A DNA stretch of 64,000 bases from Cycloclasticus sp. (lineage in GTDB: Bacteria > Pseudomonadota > Gammaproteobacteria > Methylococcales > Cycloclasticaceae), in NCBI GenBank assembly GCA_002733135.1, contig NVUJ01000002.1, positions 62,001 to 126,000 on the forward strand, given 5' to 3'. Positions 1 through 8,630 of this stretch are shown piece by piece; position 1 is the stretch's first letter, and each line of letters starts with the position of its first letter. The notes under the pieces are model-generated. The model did not search any database. It was given only the letters and a program-made list of their open reading frames with translations, and was not told the DNA's origin. Both the position numbers and the translations under genes were made by a program.

Positions 1-1
1 T

Positions 2-1213
2 TGGGTGTTTGCACCTAAAAGTCGTGGCATGTCCACTGTCAATCGGCTGGATTTAACGGCTAATCATTTGTTACGACTACCATCAGCCCCAATACGTGTT
101 GAAGCTGGAGATAACATCACGTTAATCTTAGAAAACACGCATTATTTTCCGCATACTATTCATTTACATGGTGTTGATCATGTGTTTTCGAATAATGACG
201 GTGTGCCTCAAACCAGCGAAAAGATGACGATGCCGGGTGAGCAGCACGTGTATAAAATGAAACCGCGGCATGCTGGCACTATGATGTATCACTGCCACGT
301 TCAAGTGCAAGTTCATATGATGATGGGGCTTCAGGGTATTTTTGTTGTTGAAGAAAATAAGCCAAACAATTGGGTACAAACTTTTAATGTCGGGGCTGGT
401 AAGGTAAGGCATCCATCAGTTGCAGTAATGGAAGATTACGCTCAAGAATACGACATGCATTATCAGGCAATAGATACATCGCTTAATAATATGATTCAAA
501 CGACAAATGACCCTCGTCAATTGGCTAAAAAAATGAACCGTGTTTACGATATTACTGATGGGACAGACGACTACTTTTTGTTGAATGGTCGCTCATTTCC
601 GTACACGCTAAGAGAATCGTTAATCACTGTAGAGCCTGACCAACATACTAAGCTTCGCGTATTAAACGGAACGACTGAAGTTATTGCACTACATACGCAT
701 GGGCATAAGGCGACAATTACTGCATATGATGGGGTTGATGTAAATCCTGCGGCTAGAATAACCCGAGATGTATATGATTTAGCATCTGCTCAGCGCCTAG
801 ATTTAGATTTATATACCAAGGATGATGGCTTACACAGTTACGGCGAAGGTGTTTGGTTAATGCATGACCATGCCGAACGAGCCATTACTACTAATGGAAT
901 AAACCCAGGCGGTAACGTCTCGCAGATTGTTTATAGAAAATATCTTAATAAAAATGCAATGGCAAATGTAGAAGGCGGAAGCGTCATGCCTTATTTTAGT
1001 CCTGAGTATTATCAAGGTGAGTTGCCAACATGGAGTGCCTCTGATGCCTTTGGTTGGTGGGACGATGTTGCTGGGCGAAGTATTAGCACCTATAAAGATG
1101 TTATTTTGATTATTGTTTTGGGCATGTTAACCGGTGTACTGTTCCTGCTGTTCAACGTTTGGTACAATTTTTTACATGATATCGCTATTAAGCTTAAGGG
1201 TAGGAGATCATGA
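2..1213 (+). CDS. Multicopper oxidase, membrane-anchored (5'-partial)
   Basis: Copper oxidase domains followed by one C-terminal membrane helix, so the catalytic part is probably periplasmic. The frame is open to the window edge; the GTG at 5 is unlikely to be the true start because the sequence already begins inside a cupredoxin domain. Counting from that GTG, copper motifs are H50-x2-H53-x-H55, an HCH motif at 96-98 with H104 and a Met-rich tail, an HTHGH motif near 230, and MHDHAE near 288. The C-terminal motif, which in classical laccases reads HCH and supplies the type 1 cysteine, has Asp instead; the visible type 1 Cys is in the earlier domain. It overlaps the next gene by 4 bp (ATGA), implying translational coupling. 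The substrate is unknown. Family is certain, function is not. Confidence 0.85.
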   Translation, partial: WVFAPKSRGMSTVNRLDLTANHLLRLPSAPIRVEAGDNITLILENTHYFPHTIHLHGVDHVFSNNDGVPQTSEKMTMPGEQHVYKMKPRHAGTMMYHCHVQVQVHMMMGLQGIFVVEENKPNNWVQTFNVGAGKVRHPSVAVMEDYAQEYDMHYQAIDTSLNNMIQTTNDPRQLAKKMNRVYDITDGTDDYFLLNGRSFPYTLRESLITVEPDQHTKLRVLNGTTEVIALHTHGHKATITAYDGVDVNPAARITRDVYDLASAQRLDLDLYTKDDGLHSYGEGVWLMHDHAERAITTNGINPGGNVSQIVYRKYLNKNAMANVEGGSVMPYFSPEYYQGELPTWSASDAFGWWDDVAGRSISTYKDVILIIVLGMLTGVLFLLFNVWYNFLHDIAIKLKGRRS

Positions 1214-1863
1214 TGAAGTTCCCCTGTCAAAGTTTGATGCTTACATTACTCATCGTTTTTGCCACAGCCGCTCAAGCTGAAATGAGCCATATGGGCATGA
1301 GGATGGGTGAATGGGGCATGGTTATGAATGAAAACTATGATCAGCTGCCACAAGGCTGTGACGCTATTGCTGGCGAAGTGAATGTTACTATTAAGGCTGG
1401 AAGAGAGTATGCGAAAGAGTTTCCCGGCACTATTTTTGGTTATAGTCAGCATGAGTTCGATTTTCCTAAATGTACACGTGTGAATGTTACCTTTATTAAT
1501 GAAGACAATATTCGTCACCAATTTATGATTCATGGTTTGCCAACTTATTTACACCCCCAAGGGATGTTTCATTTGGAGCTGTATAGCAAGGGTGAAATAA
1601 CAGGAACTTTTATTACCCCGAAAACAGAACAGACCTATTTGGCGCACTGTGACGTTGCGCAACACATGGAAAAGGGTATGAAAGCCCAGATTAAAGTTGG
1701 CGGTGGAAACGGCAATTTACCTTCTATCCCTGGTATTTCAGGACAACTAAATAAAGATGTGTATGAACTTGATTTGAGTATAGAGAATATTCTTTTAATC
1801 TTTGCACTGTTTATATTAGGGCTATCAAGTTGTTTGTTTTTCTTCGTTTGGTATAAAGCTTAA
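1210..1863 (+). CDS. Membrane-anchored cupredoxin
   Basis: 217 residues: N-terminal signal peptide (about 1-23, ending AQA), a Met/His-rich stretch (MSHMGMRMGEWGM), a cupredoxin fold, and a C-terminal hydrophobic helix. Type 1 copper ligands are visible as a His in RHQFMIHG, then AHC, H and M within AHCDVAQHMEKGM. It probably carries electrons or copper for the multicopper oxidase, with which it overlaps by four bases; both proteins are tethered by a C-terminal helix, so they probably face the periplasm together. The pairing is seen directly; the electron-transfer partnership is inference. Confidence 0.8.
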   Translation: MMKFPCQSLMLTLLIVFATAAQAEMSHMGMRMGEWGMVMNENYDQLPQGCDAIAGEVNVTIKAGREYAKEFPGTIFGYSQHEFDFPKCTRVNVTFINEDNIRHQFMIHGLPTYLHPQGMFHLELYSKGEITGTFITPKTEQTYLAHCDVAQHMEKGMKAQIKVGGGNGNLPSIPGISGQLNKDVYELDLSIENILLIFALFILGLSSCLFFFVWYKA

Positions 1864-1940
1864 TGAATTGGGCAAGTTTTACCACCCGCTTCAATTAAAC
1901 GTATGCCCTTTAGGTATAAAGCTAATCAAATTTATAGTGA

Positions 1941-2375
1941 ATGTTTGAAGACTTAGTCGAAGAGTACGGAATCTTTGGCCTATTTATTAGTGCATTTATT
2001 TCATCAACACTTGCACCTGGTGGTTCTGAGGCAGTATTAGTTTATTTAGTGTCTGAAGACTTAAACACGCCGTTATATCTTGTTTTAGTGGCTACACTAG
2101 GCAACACACTGGGTGCATTAACTACGTATTATGTTGGCTATGTAGCATCGCTTACGGAATCCTCAAAAAAGCTTAATAAAAAATATTTTGATAAGGCTCG
2201 TGGGTTTATTCAACAGTACGGTAGTATTTCATTGCTGTTTAGTTGGTTGCCCATTATCGGAGATGTGCTTTGTTTAGCTGCGGGTTGGGTTAGGCTTAAT
2301 TTGCTAATGTCTATATGTTTTATTACGTTGGGTAAGTTTGCCCGATATTATTTATTATCATTAACGGTCAGTTAA
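1941..2375 (+). CDS. YqaA/DedA-like inner membrane protein
   Basis: 144 residues, mostly hydrophobic, with the early GIFGLFISAFISSTLAPGGSE segment and a second repeat-like hydrophobic block (SISLLFSWLPIIGDVLCLAAGW) typical of YqaA-type members of the DedA/VTT superfamily. The family is linked to membrane homeostasis and lipid scrambling in other organisms; a precise role here cannot be read from sequence. It follows the cupredoxin by 77 bp and precedes the methyltransferase by only 5 bp, so those two are probably co-transcribed. Confidence 0.75.
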   Translation: MFEDLVEEYGIFGLFISAFISSTLAPGGSEAVLVYLVSEDLNTPLYLVLVATLGNTLGALTTYYVGYVASLTESSKKLNKKYFDKARGFIQQYGSISLLFSWLPIIGDVLCLAAGWVRLNLLMSICFITLGKFARYYLLSLTVS

Positions 2376-2380
2376 ATAGT

Positions 2381-3298
2381 ATGTTCCAAGTTCCCTCAAA
2401 TATTATTGTTGTAGAAAAAGACATTGATCACCGTACGAATATTCGTGATGATTTACGAAGCGATATCGCTGACTATTATGACCAAAGTTATTGGGACTAC
2501 AGAACGTCATGGTTGAATAGTCAAAACTTGGCTATTCATTATGGTTACTGGTCTGAAAAAACAAAATCACACAGTGATTCGTTAATAGAAATGAATCAAG
2601 TGTTGGCAAGCCAGCTAGAGTTAAAACCGGGTGATTACGTATTAGACGCGGGGTGTGGCATTGGTGGTAGCTCTATTTGGTTGGCAGAAAACTTCGGCGT
2701 TAAAGTAACCGGCATTACGATTTCTACAACGCAAATTGAACAAGCGACAAAGAATGCGAAACGACGTGGTGTTGAGCACCTCGTGGACTTTAAACTAGAA
2801 GATTACACGCAAACCTCTTTTGCAGATGAGACGTTTGATCACGTATGGGGTTTAGAGAGCATCTGCTATGCGTTAAAAAAATCTGATTTCGTTAATGAAG
2901 CCTATAGGGTTTTAAAGAAAAGCGGCTGTTTTGCAATAGCTGATGGTTTCGCAAGTAGACGTGAAGTGACGCCAAAGGAGTGGAAACACGTGTTAAAGGT
3001 CTTAAATGGCTGGGCTATGCCAAATATGTCGATGCCCGATGAGTTTGAGAGTTTCATGAGTGGTGTTGGCTTTAAAGATATTTATTACCGGGATATTACA
3101 AAACACACATTACCTTCCTCTAAGCGCTTGTATTACACCGCATTATTAACCTATCCCATGGAAAAAATTATGAGTTGGCTGCGTTTAAGAAGCTCAGTAC
3201 AAAGCGGAAACTTTGATGCGTGTTTTGGCCAATATCATGTGTTACATGATGGTATCGGCTGTTATAGCTTGTTTTCAGCAAAAAAAGGTAATGGTTGA
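2381..3298 (+). CDS. SAM-dependent class I methyltransferase
   Basis: 305 residues. The SAM-binding motif I reads VLDAGCGIGGSS (around residues 87-98), followed by GITIS and a DHVWGLES post-motif, the pattern of methyltransferases related to tocopherol, sterol and sarcosine/dimethylglycine methyltransferases. N-terminal YYDQSYWDYRTSW resembles that group's cap region. The acceptor substrate cannot be named. Last gene of the short plus-strand cluster; the converging lipoprotein gene ends 41 bp downstream. Confidence 0.75.
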   Translation: MFQVPSNIIVVEKDIDHRTNIRDDLRSDIADYYDQSYWDYRTSWLNSQNLAIHYGYWSEKTKSHSDSLIEMNQVLASQLELKPGDYVLDAGCGIGGSSIWLAENFGVKVTGITISTTQIEQATKNAKRRGVEHLVDFKLEDYTQTSFADETFDHVWGLESICYALKKSDFVNEAYRVLKKSGCFAIADGFASRREVTPKEWKHVLKVLNGWAMPNMSMPDEFESFMSGVGFKDIYYRDITKHTLPSSKRLYYTALLTYPMEKIMSWLRLRSSVQSGNFDACFGQYHVLHDGIGCYSLFSAKKGNG

Positions 3299-3339
3299 AC
3301 GCCTACTGAGAACGGTGTTGGCATAAAACAAAAGAAAAA

Positions 3340-3903
3340 TTAAAATCTAATCAGTGTTATTTCTTTTTGGCGTTTTCTCCATTCTCTAAAAGCTAATAAA
3401 CTTAACGTGGTGTCTTGGTAAATCATCACAAGTTGTAAATGCTCAGGTGAGACAGAAGCTTCACAATCAATCGTTATTTCTCTTTGATTGGATTCACGAA
3501 TTTTCCATTTATTTTTTTCTTCAGTAATTCTAAATTGAGAGGTGTCGCCAAGTATATTGAGCGTTTTTTCGATTAAACTATCGCGTTGGCTTAAGCAATT
3601 CTCTTTAGATAACTCTCGTGGGCTTTTAGTTTTAATGCCATAAATAATGTGTGACTTAGGTGTCGTTGAGTATTCATACTGGACTAATCGTTCATCCGCT
3701 TTATTTGGTGTGAACACAATTTCTTTGTTTTCGATGATATACCCTTCAGGTAATTTTTCGTCAATAGACCCAATCGCGATTCCAAAAACACCGTTAATGG
3801 CAAATTTTTCGTCTAAATCAATGTCCATGTCATCATTCACTTCACTGCAACCGAAGAGGAATGTTAACAACGTGATGCTAAATACAATCTTGGTAATACT
3901 CAT
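3340..3903 (-). CDS. Small lipoprotein, paralogue of the upstream gene
   Basis: 187 residues with a lipoprotein signal: a hydrophobic segment then LFGC, so the mature protein should begin with an acylated Cys at about residue 19. The remainder is soluble and contains a repeated-family signature (GVFGIAIGS, PEGYIIENK, the STTPKSHIIYGIKTKSPRELSKENC block) shared position by position with the gene at 3971-4537. No family with a known job was recognised. The pair looks like a tandem duplication that has diverged. Confidence 0.7.
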   Translation of the reverse strand: MSITKIVFSITLLTFLFGCSEVNDDMDIDLDEKFAINGVFGIAIGSIDEKLPEGYIIENKEIVFTPNKADERLVQYEYSTTPKSHIIYGIKTKSPRELSKENCLSQRDSLIEKTLNILGDTSQFRITEEKNKWKIRESNQREITIDCEASVSPEHLQLVMIYQDTTLSLLAFREWRKRQKEITLIRF

Positions 3904-3970
3904 AATTAGGTAAAGTTATTAGTTTAAGGTGTCAGGCTTTGGGTTGAAAGGTAAGTAGTGTTTGAGGGGT

Positions 3971-4537
3971 TTATTGTGACGTAGTGATGTCATCTTGGTG
4001 TTTCGCCCATTCTACGTAGCTTAATTTACTTAACGCCGTGTCACTGACTGTCATGACTAGCTGGCGAGTTGTGGTCGATAACGCAAGTTCGCAATCAACG
4101 GTAATGGAACGTTTGTTCTCTTCACGAATCTTCCACAGGTTCCCATTTTCGGTGATTCTAAGGTTTGACGTATCGCCAAGTGATGCCAATATCTCTTTAA
4201 TTATTTCTTTTCGTTGATCTTTACAGATTGCTTTAGGTAGTTCTTTAGGGCTCAACATTTTGACGCCATAAATGGCATGTGTATTGGGGGTTACTGAGAA
4301 AGTATAGCTGTTGAAGTATTCATGCACAGTGTCGGGTTTGAAATAAAACGGCTTGTTATCAGCAAGGTAACCATTTGGTAACCCGGGGCCTTGATCGCCT
4401 AATTTCAAGCCGAACGCGCCGTCAATTTTGAATACTTTATCCGAGTTTGATGTTGCCGAGTCTTCAGAACAGCCAACTAGCAAAGCCGTTAAAATTGTAA
4501 TGAATAGTAATCCTTTGAAGATTTTCATAATAGTCAA
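3971..4537 (-). CDS. Small lipoprotein, paralogue of the downstream gene
   Basis: 188 residues, lipobox LLVGC near residue 23. Matches the 3340-3903 product along its length: FKIDGAFGLKLGD / FAINGVFGIAIGS, NTHAIYGVKMLSPKELPKAIC / KSHIIYGIKTKSPRELSKENC, LGDTSNLRITENGNLWKIRE / LGDTSQFRITEEKNKWKIRE. Conserved single Cys residues could pair in the periplasm. It is separated from the beta-propeller gene by only 3 bp, suggesting a common transcript with it. Function unknown. Confidence 0.7.
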   Translation of the reverse strand: MTIMKIFKGLLFITILTALLVGCSEDSATSNSDKVFKIDGAFGLKLGDQGPGLPNGYLADNKPFYFKPDTVHEYFNSYTFSVTPNTHAIYGVKMLSPKELPKAICKDQRKEIIKEILASLGDTSNLRITENGNLWKIREENKRSITVDCELALSTTTRQLVMTVSDTALSKLSYVEWAKHQDDITTSQ

Positions 4538-4540
4538 TGT

Positions 4541-5704
4541 TTAATGATTAATAGGAGTTGGAGCAATTATGTAAATTCTACCGCTATAGTCATCGCTTAG
4601 GTAGATGTTCCCTTGTTTATCTTCTGCTAAGTCAACGGGTCGGCCAATAACCGTTCCATCATTATTCATGCCGGTTAGAAAATCCCGTTGTGCAATGTCA
4701 CCGTTGTTTAAAAAAGATAACGCAATCACTTTGTATCCAGACTTTTCAGATCTGTTCCAAGAGCCGTGCTGTGTAACCAGAGCCGTGGTACTTAGGTGTT
4801 TGTTATGTCGCAAGAATAATAGGCTTAACGGGGCGCTATGGGCGGTCATAAGGTGACTGGGTCTACTTAGGGTTATGCCGGTAGGTTTTTTATGGGCAAA
4901 ATCAGCATCGGCAATGCCATTTGCATGTTCGTAGGGCCAACCATAATGTTGCCCGCTATTAATCTGGTTGAGCTCTTCTGGTGGAATATCATCACCCAAT
5001 AGGTCACGTCCATTGTTAACACCGTACATTAAATTAGTCGAGGGTTGCCAGTCGAAGCCGACAGTATTCCTTAAGCCGTTAGCAAAGGATGTTTCATTGC
5101 TGCCATCTAGGTCATACTGAAGAATACTGGCGCGTTTAGTTGATCTTTCTATGCACACATTACAACTGGACCCCACGCTTACGTACAGCTTATTATCGGG
5201 GCCAATTTTTACTGTTCGTGACCAGTGGTTGCCCCCACCGGGAAAACTGTCTTGAATAATAATGTGCGGTGTGCCAATAAACTTGCGTTGTTGGCTATCA
5301 TATTGAATGCGTAGCACAGCGTCTGTTTCGGCAACGTATAGCCAACCGTCGTGTAAAGCGATGCCATGCGGCCTATTGAGGCCTTTTAAAAGTATTTTTT
5401 GCCCATCAGAGCGACCATTGTTATCAGCATCTTTATACACCAGTGTTAGCGTGCCTACGTTGGGCCTAGACACAATTAAGTCATTTGTTTCTGTGGTGAT
5501 GATGCCGCGCGCATTTGTTAGTTGGTCGGCAAAAACAGATATTTTGTAACCTTTTTCAACAATGAGCTGGTCCAAAACTTCTTGTTCAGTGTAGGAGTTG
5601 GCAAACTGAATCGGCATGTTCACGGTGTATTTTGCAGGTAAAAACAACCAAAACAAAACACCAGCAATGGCCATATACAATATGCTTTTAAGGTGTTGAT
5701 TCAT
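4541..5704 (-). CDS. Sorbosone dehydrogenase-like PQQ-type beta-propeller
   Basis: 387 residues, N-terminal membrane anchor or uncleaved signal (about 8-25), then repeated beta-propeller blades. Diagnostic stretches are GLNRPHGIALHDGWLYVAET, GGGNHWSRTV, DLDGSNE..FANGLRNTVGFDW and GQHYGWPYEH, which match the soluble aldose/L-sorbosone dehydrogenase family. Members oxidise sugars or aldehydes in the periplasm with PQQ, although many homologues have no proven substrate. TAATG overlap of one base with the upstream esterase gene shows translational coupling, so the two probably act together outside the cytoplasm. Confidence 0.75.
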   Translation of the reverse strand: MNQHLKSILYMAIAGVLFWLFLPAKYTVNMPIQFANSYTEQEVLDQLIVEKGYKISVFADQLTNARGIITTETNDLIVSRPNVGTLTLVYKDADNNGRSDGQKILLKGLNRPHGIALHDGWLYVAETDAVLRIQYDSQQRKFIGTPHIIIQDSFPGGGNHWSRTVKIGPDNKLYVSVGSSCNVCIERSTKRASILQYDLDGSNETSFANGLRNTVGFDWQPSTNLMYGVNNGRDLLGDDIPPEELNQINSGQHYGWPYEHANGIADADFAHKKPTGITLSRPSHLMTAHSAPLSLLFLRHNKHLSTTALVTQHGSWNRSEKSGYKVIALSFLNNGDIAQRDFLTGMNNDGTVIGRPVDLAEDKQGNIYLSDDYSGRIYIIAPTPINH

Positions 5705-6549
5705 TATTTGGACTGCTTAAAGAAGTCTATTAGCACGGCATTCTTATTTGGCCATGTTGAATGGCTGCCGGGCCCTTCGCAATAAAAAGTTTGCGAGGTG
5801 GACGGGCAGTTTTTATAGGTACTGCAGCCATATTGATCTGGTTCTGTCTTTTCGCCACTGCATTGATTGCAATTTGCCCACCAATTGGCGGCTTGTTGAC
5901 CAAAGCCCTTAAAGTGTGAGTCGTTGTTATTATGAAATACCATAACAGGCAAAGGAGCAGGGCAAGCGTATTGCTTTAGGCTTTCTGCGTCCATACCCGC
6001 TGCACTGGGTGCGATTGCAGTTGGTTTGTTAGTCACTGATGGTAGAAAGGTGAGCGCATTTGTTATGGTGCCACCATCTGAATGGCCGGTGTAGTAAATA
6101 CGACTTGAATCAATGCACCACTTTTGTTGGATGTCGGCTGGTATAGAGGCTAATTTTTCGATGGCCTTAACTGACATGCGAAGGTTTTTCGCATAGGCAA
6201 TAATAAACCCAGCTTCGGTGGCTTTTTTAGTTAAATGAACGTGGCGTTCTGATTTGCTAGCACTCGTGCCAGCAGGTGCATAGACCACTATTAATGGGTG
6301 TGCCACCGCATTATTGTAGTTACTGGGTGTGCGAAGGTTGTACGTTGCACCCTCGTTGGTTTCTATATCTTCTGAAATATCTGCTGTTCCCGTGTTGGCG
6401 CCAGTGGGGCAATTCGTATTATTTGATGTTGGGTATTGAAAGTTAGCTGATTTTAACAGAGCAGGATCTACAGGTGGCCCTATAAAGAATGTAAAGGCGA
6501 GTATCGCTGTTAGAAAAACAACAACAGCAATGAAAATAGTTTGACGCAT
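5704..6549 (-). CDS. PHB depolymerase-like / LpqC-type esterase
   Basis: 281 residues with an N-terminal hydrophobic segment (about 5-23) consistent with export. Alpha/beta hydrolase: nucleophile elbow GHSDGG near residue 155, preceded by IDSSRIYYT, an arrangement typical of the polyhydroxybutyrate depolymerase/feruloyl esterase (CE1-like) family; a late HSTWP may carry the catalytic His. Cys-rich C-terminal region (CNQC, YGCSTYKNC, FYC) suggests disulfides, supporting a periplasmic or extracellular location. Substrate unproven; phasin genes lie about 1.5 kb away but in separate transcription units. Confidence 0.7.
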   Translation of the reverse strand: MRQTIFIAVVVFLTAILAFTFFIGPPVDPALLKSANFQYPTSNNTNCPTGANTGTADISEDIETNEGATYNLRTPSNYNNAVAHPLIVVYAPAGTSASKSERHVHLTKKATEAGFIIAYAKNLRMSVKAIEKLASIPADIQQKWCIDSSRIYYTGHSDGGTITNALTFLPSVTNKPTAIAPSAAGMDAESLKQYACPAPLPVMVFHNNNDSHFKGFGQQAANWWANCNQCSGEKTEPDQYGCSTYKNCPSTSQTFYCEGPGSHSTWPNKNAVLIDFFKQSK

Positions 6550-6626
6550 TATTGAAACCTAGGTAACAAAAAGTATTAGAGCGGGCTACAAGAAAAAAGT
6601 TTCATGTAAGTCGCTGTATTTGCTGT

Positions 6627-7691
6627 TTAGGCGATGACTTGATCCAGTTCGCCAACATCATATCGGCTAACCATGTCTTCTAAGTTAATGGGTTTAATGT
6701 TAGATGCTTGACCTGACGTGCCAAATGAATTCATACGTGCTGCGCAAATGCTTTGCATCGCTTCGGTTGAAACAGCCAAGAATTTTCGTGGGTCAAAATT
6801 CTTAGGGTTTTCAATTAAATGGCGTCTAATTGAACCTGTGCTAGCTAAGCGCAGGTCAGTATCAATGTTAACTTTACGTACACCGTATTTAATACCTTCG
6901 ATAATCTCTTCTACAGGTACCCCGTAAGTTTGACCAAGATCACCACCATAATCGTTAACAACTTTTAGCCAATCTTGTGGAACAGATGAAGAACCGTGCA
7001 TAACGAGGTGCGTGTTGGGAATACGCGTGTGAATGTCTTTTACACGTTGAATGGCTAGAGTATCGCCTGTAGGTGGTTTGGTGAACTTGTACGCACCGTG
7101 GCTAGTACCAATTGCAATGGCTAGCGCATCAACGCCGGTTTTCTTAACAAAGTCGGCGGCTTCTTCAGGGTCGGTTAGCATTTGCTTGTGGGTTAGTATG
7201 CCGGCTGCACCTACGCCATCTTCTTCACCGGCTTCACCTGTTTCAAGTGAACCAAGGCAACCTAGCTCGCCTTCAACAGATACGCCACAGGCGTGTGACA
7301 TTTCTACCGTTTTTTTAGTGACATCAACGTTATATTCATACGAGCTGGGTGTTTTGCCATCTTCCTCTAATGAACCGTCCATCATGACGGATGTAAAACC
7401 TAATTGGATAGAGCGTTGGCAAATAGCAGGACTAGTGCCATGATCTTGGTGAAACACAACAGGAATATGAGGGTATTGTTCAACCGCGGCTAGAATTAAG
7501 TGTCTTAAAAAAGAAGAACCAGCGTACTTTCTGGCACCGGCAGAGCCTTGAATAATAACCGGGCTATTGGTTGCGTCGGCTGCTTGCATAACAGCGTGAA
7601 CTTGTTCCATGTTGTTAGCGTTAAAGGCGGGTACGCCATAGCTGTGTTCTGCAGCGTGGTCGAGTAATTGACGAAGAGAAATTAAAGCCAT
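6627..7691 (-). CDS. fba: Fructose-bisphosphate aldolase, class II
   Basis: 354 residues, full length for the CbbA/Fba type of class II aldolase. It interconverts fructose 1,6-bisphosphate with dihydroxyacetone phosphate and glyceraldehyde 3-phosphate in the cytoplasm. Seen: [13 protein letters not shown] near the N terminus, HQDHGTSP (81-88) with the catalytic Asp and a zinc His, [23 protein letters not shown] with a second zinc His, and VMHGSSSVP with the third. Monocistronic by appearance: 105 bp plus a strong terminator separate it from the phasin upstream. Confidence 0.95.
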   Translation of the reverse strand: MALISLRQLLDHAAEHSYGVPAFNANNMEQVHAVMQAADATNSPVIIQGSAGARKYAGSSFLRHLILAAVEQYPHIPVVFHQDHGTSPAICQRSIQLGFTSVMMDGSLEEDGKTPSSYEYNVDVTKKTVEMSHACGVSVEGELGCLGSLETGEAGEEDGVGAAGILTHKQMLTDPEEAADFVKKTGVDALAIAIGTSHGAYKFTKPPTGDTLAIQRVKDIHTRIPNTHLVMHGSSSVPQDWLKVVNDYGGDLGQTYGVPVEEIIEGIKYGVRKVNIDTDLRLASTGSIRRHLIENPKNFDPRKFLAVSTEAMQSICAARMNSFGTSGQASNIKPINLEDMVSRYDVGELDQVIA

Positions 7692-7803
7692 GGGGTGTCT
7701 CCTTGAATGTAATGTTGTGCTTTGACGTTGTCGTAATAGATTAGGCGTAGTTTAACTTTTTAAACGGTTTGATTCCATTGAATTAAGCGGCAGGCATAAA
7801 AAA

Positions 7804-7833
7804 GGCCACTACCAAAATGGTAGTGGCCTTTTT
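7804..7833 (-). terminator. Bidirectional-looking rho-independent terminator
   Basis: Perfect 11-bp stem, GGCCACTACCA (7804-7814) and its complement (7818-7828), with a 3-nt loop. Runs of A on the left and T on the right give a U tract in both directions. It sits just downstream of the phasin gene on the minus strand and upstream of fba, so its main job is to stop the phasin transcript. Confidence 0.9.
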
Positions 7834-7854
7834 AAAAACGTAAACTAAAGTCGT

Positions 7855-8178
7855 TTAGCTTTTTGGTTTAAAAGAAGCAGTACCTTCTTTAACGATGTTT
7901 AATACTTGCTCGTTATAAGATTTAGTGTCTTCGAAAAGGGACTTGCTATCAGCCACTACTTTTTCGTAACCACTTTGAGCTAGTTCAACCTGCTCTTGAG
8001 CGAATGCGTTAAGTGCGTCAGCGTCTTTTATGCCTGATGCTGCTTTCATGCGAGCTTCAGTTAATGCGATGTAGTTTTTAGCAGCTTCTTGTTGTGCGGC
8101 AGCTAGTTTTTCGAATTGTGATTTGTTTAATTCGATTAGTTTGGTGATGGGTGCTACAAATGCGTTAAAGTCATTCAT
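7855..8178 (-). CDS. Phasin family protein (1)
   Basis: 107 residues, almost entirely amphipathic helix without Cys, with the phasin pattern FEKLAAAQQEAAKNYIALTEARMKAASGIKD followed by AFAQEQVELAQSGYEKVVADSKSLFE. Phasins coat polyhydroxyalkanoate granules. RBS GGAGAT is well placed upstream of the ATG. A strong terminator follows. Paralogous to the product of 8255-8611. No PHA synthase is in the window. Confidence 0.85.
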   Translation of the reverse strand: MNDFNAFVAPITKLIELNKSQFEKLAAAQQEAAKNYIALTEARMKAASGIKDADALNAFAQEQVELAQSGYEKVVADSKSLFEDTKSYNEQVLNIVKEGTASFKPKS

Positions 8179-8254
8179 GATGTTATCTCCAAAGTTTTAT
8201 AGTAAGTAATGGAGTTATTATACCTGAATTGTTATTGCGTCGCAACAATTTATT

Positions 8255-8611
8255 TTAATCGTCCGGCGTTGGTGTAGTCTCTTTTTTTATTTCTTCTTTC
8301 AATTGAGCGGTGCTTTCCTGAAATAGTTCGATAACCTCTGCGTTGTAGCCCGTCATTGCCTCAAACATTGAACGGCTATTCATCACCATTTTTTCATAAC
8401 TGCTTTGTGCTAATGCCATTTGGTCTGTCACAAAACTGGCTAGTTCGACGGGGTCTTTAATTTCCGATGCTGTTTGCATACGCTGTTGTACAAGAGCCTT
8501 ATAATCTTCGGCAGCCTTTTTTTGAGCAGCCATGAGCGAGTCGAAGTGTTGAGTGTTCAATTCGACAAGTTTTGAAATGGGTTGGGTGAAACCTTTAATG
8601 TTTTTTATCAT
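8255..8611 (-). CDS. Phasin family protein (2)
   Basis: 118 residues, same helical pattern as the adjacent phasin: FDSLMAAQKKAAEDYKALVQQRMQTASEIKDP and SFVTDQMALAQSSYEKMVMNSRSMFE align with it in order, so the two are a tandem duplication. The acidic/basic tail after residue 105 is unique to this copy. It starts 19 bp after pyrF and could be read from the pyrF promoter. Granule-binding role is from the family. Confidence 0.85.
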   Translation of the reverse strand: MIKNIKGFTQPISKLVELNTQHFDSLMAAQKKAAEDYKALVQQRMQTASEIKDPVELASFVTDQMALAQSSYEKMVMNSRSMFEAMTGYNAEVIELFQESTAQLKEEIKKETTPTPDD

Positions 8612-8630
8612 TCTAGTTTCCTTAAAATGT

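Noticed and set aside
7692-7803. Riboswitch or leader before fba
   Set aside because: The only strong structure is the terminator of the phasin gene; no conserved aptamer pattern was seen.
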